Source: Nordella sp. HKS 07 (GTDB lineage Bacteria; Pseudomonadota; Alphaproteobacteria; Rhizobiales; Aestuariivirgaceae). From it: a stretch of 64,000 nt of DNA. Every line of letters starts with the position of its first letter. The stretch's first letter is position 1. Under the pieces are notes generated by a model. It did no database searches. It saw only the letters and a list, made by a program, of their open reading frames with translations, and was not told where the DNA came from. Position numbers and translations under genes: made by a program. Below are positions 61,599 to 64,000 of this stretch, in pieces. Location: positions 4,730,001-4,794,000 of the forward strand of contig NZ_CP049258.1 in assembly GCF_011046735.1 (NCBI RefSeq), in the 5' to 3' direction.

Positions 61599-63184
61599 AC
61601 CGCCTTGCCCACCATGAGATTGCCGATCTCCCAGCGCGCCTCCGGGCCATTCGTGACGATGCCGGCGATCCGCCCCTGCGTCATCACGGCGATGCGGTCA
61701 CAGAGTTCGAGCAACTCGTCGAGTTCGGTCGAGATCAGAAGCACGGCAAGCCCCTTGGCCGCGGTCTCGCGGATGCGCGCGCGCGACAGCGCGATGTTCT
61801 GGAAATCGAGGCCGTAGGTCGGCTTGTTGAAGATCATGACCCGCGCCTCGCCGGCGAGCTCGCGCGCCAGCAGCGCTTTCTGGATGTTGCCGCCCGACAA
61901 TTTGCCGATCGGCGTCTGGATGCTGGGGGTGCGGATGTCGTAGCGTTCCACTTGTTCTTCGGCATAGGCGGCGATCGTGTCGGGCTGCTCGACGCCGCGT
62001 CGCCAGAAGGGCTCCTGGCCGATGGTCTTGAGCAGCAGATTGAGGCTCAGCGGGAAGGACGCGACGGTCGCTTCCGACAGTCGGTCGTCGGTGAGGTAAC
62101 GCAAACCCAGGCGATGGCGCGCGCCTGCCGGCAGATGACCGACGGGGTCGCCCGCGAGCCGGATGGAGCCGCCAGCGATCGGGCGCTGGCCGGCGATCGC
62201 TTCTGCCAGTTGCTTCTGGCCATTGCCGTCGATGCCGGCGATGCCCAGGATCTCGCCCGCACGGATGGCGAGATCGATGTCGTGGAGGCCCGGCAGGCCC
62301 GCTTCGGGATCGATGGCCAGGCCTTGCACCTCGAGCAGGGTCTCGGCGCCGACCGCGGCGCGCGGTGCCGGGGCCGGTCTGTCGGTCTTCTCGCCCTGGT
62401 TGGCGAACATGGCCGCAATGATCTCTTGCCGTGCCTGTGCCCGGTCGAGGACCGCGAGTCGCTCTGGCGCGAGACTGGCGATCTTGCGGCCGCGCCGCAG
62501 GATCGAGATGCGGTCGCCGAAGCGCAGCGCCTCGTCCAGCTTGTGGGTGATGAAGACGATCGCCAGTCCCGAGGCGACGAGCTTGCGCATCAAGGCGCCG
62601 AGAAGTTCGATGCCGTCGGGTGTCATCATCGAGGTCGCTTCGTCGAGGATGAGGACCCGGCTCTTGTGCAGGAGGGCGCGGGCGATCTCGACCTGCTGCT
62701 GCTCGCCCAGCGAAAGGTCGCCGGCGCGCGCATCGAGCGCCACGTCGAGGCCGAAATCCGCCTTGAGATCGGCGAGCTGCCGGGCAAGACCCGCCAGCCC
62801 GGGTTTCTTCCACCAGGCGCCGCCGAGCAGCAGGTTTTCACCGACCGTGAGGCTCGGCACCAGCATATTGTGCTGGAACACCGTGCCGATACCGAGGCCG
62901 AGGGCGGCGCGCGGCGAGGTGATCTGGCGGCGCTCGCCGGCGATCAGGATATGGCCGTCATCCGGCTGCTGCAGGCCCGACAGGATGGCGATGAGCGTCG
63001 ATTTGCCGGCGCCGTTCTCGCCCAGGAGCACATGCACCTCACCTGGCCACAGCGCCAGATTGACATTGTCATTGGCGACGACGCCGGGAAAACGCTTCGA
63101 AATTCCGACGAGTTCGACGACGGGCTTCTCCGCCGCGGGATCTTTGGCCGCGGGAAGGGACGTCGATATGGTGTTTACCGTCAC
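61595..63184 (-). CDS. Double ABC ATPase of the BMP/CUT2 transporter
   Basis: 529 residues with two nucleotide-binding domains. Domain 1 (about 22-255): Walker A GENGAGKST, signature LSLGEQQQVEIARAL, Walker B VLILDEATSMM, H-loop ITHK. Domain 2 (about 275-525): degenerate Walker A GIDGNGQKQ, signature LSGGNIQKALLAREL and altered Walker B VMIFNKPTYGLD, as is usual for the second half of this class. It energises the two permeases. No other ATPase gene is nearby. Confidence 0.93.
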   Translation of the reverse strand: MTVNTISTSLPAAKDPAAEKPVVELVGISKRFPGVVANDNVNLALWPGEVHVLLGENGAGKSTLIAILSGLQQPDDGHILIAGERRQITSPRAALGLGIGTVFQHNMLVPSLTVGENLLLGGAWWKKPGLAGLARQLADLKADFGLDVALDARAGDLSLGEQQQVEIARALLHKSRVLILDEATSMMTPDGIELLGALMRKLVASGLAIVFITHKLDEALRFGDRISILRRGRKIASLAPERLAVLDRAQARQEIIAAMFANQGEKTDRPAPAPRAAVGAETLLEVQGLAIDPEAGLPGLHDIDLAIRAGEILGIAGIDGNGQKQLAEAIAGQRPIAGGSIRLAGDPVGHLPAGARHRLGLRYLTDDRLSEATVASFPLSLNLLLKTIGQEPFWRRGVEQPDTIAAYAEEQVERYDIRTPSIQTPIGKLSGGNIQKALLARELAGEARVMIFNKPTYGLDFQNIALSRARIRETAAKGLAVLLISTELDELLELCDRIAVMTQGRIAGIVTNGPEARWEIGNLMVGKAV

Positions 63185-63195
63185 GATGATGAAGG

Positions 63196-63223
63196 GCGCC
63201 GGCCTGTGAGTGCAGGCCGGCGC
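63196..63223. other. Strong intercistronic hairpin
   Basis: GCGCCGGCCTG-tgagtg-CAGGCCGGCGC has perfect 11-base arms and a 6-base loop. It lies in the 46-base gap between the binding-protein stop and the ATPase start, with no T run. Such hairpins commonly protect the highly expressed binding-protein message; that role is inferred. Confidence 0.8.
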
Positions 63224-63230
63224 GCATGGC

Positions 63231-64000
63231 TTACTGAACGGCGGTCACGAGTTCGCGGAGCTTCGTCGCATCCCAGACCGGCTCGACCTTGATCTTGCCG
63301 GCCACGATGTCGCCGCGCACCGCTTCGATCTCGCCCCACACCTGGTCGGAGATATCAGGAGTCCTGAGCAGCTTCACCGAATTGTCGGCGAGCCCGATCG
63401 AATAGTTCTTCGTGCCGAATTTGTCGGCCTTGAGATCGGCGATCATCGCCTCATAGACAGGCTCGAGATTCCACAGCACCGACGACAGGAGGAAGCCCTT
63501 GTTGATCGGTGTCTTGTCGCCGATCACGTCGATGAAATAGACCTTGCCGCCATCGCCGGCCTTCGTAGTTTCGACCGCCTGCAGCATGCCGAAGCTCGAG
63601 CCGTTGCCCTGGCCGAAGATGATGTCGGCGCCGGCCGCGATCACGGTTTCGGTCACCCGTTTGCCGCCGGCGGCATCGCCATAGGCGGCAGGTCCGATCA
63701 CCGCATAGAGGATCTTGATGCCCTCCTTCTCGGCCTTCGCCCCTTGTGCGAAAGCTGCCGTTTGCGCGTTCCAGGCCGGCGGCTCGCCCGAGACGACGAT
63801 GCCGAGGGTGCCGCTGCGGCTCATCTTGGCGGCGAGACGGCCGGCGAGATAGGCGCCTTCATGGCCGCTCAACGTGTAGTCGGCAACCTTGCCCGCTTTC
63901 ATCGCATCGGGCATGTCGACGATCGCCACCGGCACATTGAGCTCGGTGCCGATCTCGGGAGCGGCGGTGTTATAGCCGCTCGCATGGGCGATCAGCAGAT
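63231..64000 (-). CDS. BMP-family ABC transporter substrate-binding protein, 5' end missing
   Basis: The C-terminal 256 codons are in the window; the gene runs off the right edge. Lipoprotein/Med-type BMP fold: LSGHEGAYLAGRLAAKMS, GTLGIVVSGEPP, FAQGAKAEKEG, AAGADIIFGQGNGSS and GKVYFIDVIGDK. Known BMP relatives bind nucleosides or related ring compounds. Because the downstream genes degrade pyridoxamine and pyridoxal, this protein probably binds a B6 vitamer or a related pyridine; not shown experimentally here. Confidence 0.9.
   Translation of the reverse strand, partial: LLIAHASGYNTAAPEIGTELNVPVAIVDMPDAMKAGKVADYTLSGHEGAYLAGRLAAKMSRSGTLGIVVSGEPPAWNAQTAAFAQGAKAEKEGIKILYAVIGPAAYGDAAGGKRVTETVIAAGADIIFGQGNGSSFGMLQAVETTKAGDGGKVYFIDVIGDKTPINKGFLLSSVLWNLEPVYEAMIADLKADKFGTKNYSIGLADNSVKLLRTPDISDQVWGEIEAVRGDIVAGKIKVEPVWDATKLRELVTAVQ

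Noticed and set aside
60511-61650. Upstream extension of the second permease frame (691 codons in all)
   Set aside because: This part overlaps the first permease gene on the same strand in another frame and has no membrane-protein character; the ATG at 60510 with the TGATG overlap is the natural start.

Overview
The window looks like a chromosomal segment of an alphaproteobacterium, most likely of the order Hyphomicrobiales (Rhizobiales). The grounds are the high-GC coding style, the many ABC/TRAP-type nutrient-uptake genes, palindromic intergenic repeats of the kind found in rhizobia, and a vitamin B6 catabolic gene set that closely resembles, from memory, that of Mesorhizobium loti. I assign no genus. 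I see no rRNA, tRNA, IS element, phage gene or CRISPR array. The window opens inside a peptide-type ABC ATPase gene and closes inside a BMP-type binding-protein gene.

Layout. 1-2569: two oligopeptide/dipeptide-type ABC ATPases and an Asp/Glu/hydantoin racemase. 2542-5251: divergent puuB and puuA (gamma-glutamylputrescine oxidase and synthetase). 5539-9916: an L,D-transpeptidase, then a leftward pair encoding a TAXI-type binding protein and a Sel1/TPR membrane-anchored protein. 10047-14343: leftward xsc, MFS exporter, ackA. 14607-16768: leftward lrgA, lrgB, cupin, Stf0-type sulfotransferase. 16859-17938: a flavodoxin-fold reductase. 18331-26537: a giant Calx-beta-like autotransporter adhesin with three repeat types, broken by a one-base frameshift at 25080. 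26606-29143: alanine dehydrogenase and a DMT permease. 29207-34464: extensin-like protein, selenium-binding protein/methanethiol oxidase, a small membrane protein, an AraC regulator and an alpha/beta hydrolase. 34497-42591: a MocR regulator divergent from soeABC-like sulfite dehydrogenase genes, a metallo-beta-lactamase-fold protein and a homocysteine methyltransferase. 42653-44891: a GT8-like glycosyltransferase and an ATP-grasp protein on opposite strands. 45286-53399: a ROK regulator and a carbohydrate ABC transporter operon with an aminotransferase and a sugar dehydrogenase. 53419-56417: a class V PLP enzyme, a corrinoid protein and a DUF1638 protein. 56512-64000: a leftward locus encoding a BMP-family ABC transporter followed by 4-pyridoxolactonase, pyridoxamine-pyruvate transaminase and pyridoxal 4-dehydrogenase.

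How the genes may work together. Two themes stand out. First, sulfonate and sulfite metabolism. Xsc would release sulfite and acetyl phosphate from sulfoacetaldehyde, AckA could turn acetyl phosphate into acetate plus ATP, and SoeABC could oxidise sulfite to sulfate. The 11-base word TCTGGACCCAT lies upstream of xsc and again between the MocR gene and soeA, with further CTGGACC-type half-sites in both places. A TauR-like MocR protein controlling both loci is therefore a specific, testable prediction. Second, pyridoxamine and pyridoxal breakdown is linked to a BMP/CUT2-type importer, which suggests a B6-vitamer uptake system that I do not know to be described.

Dispersed palindromic repeats of at least four kinds sit between genes, often just after stop codons.
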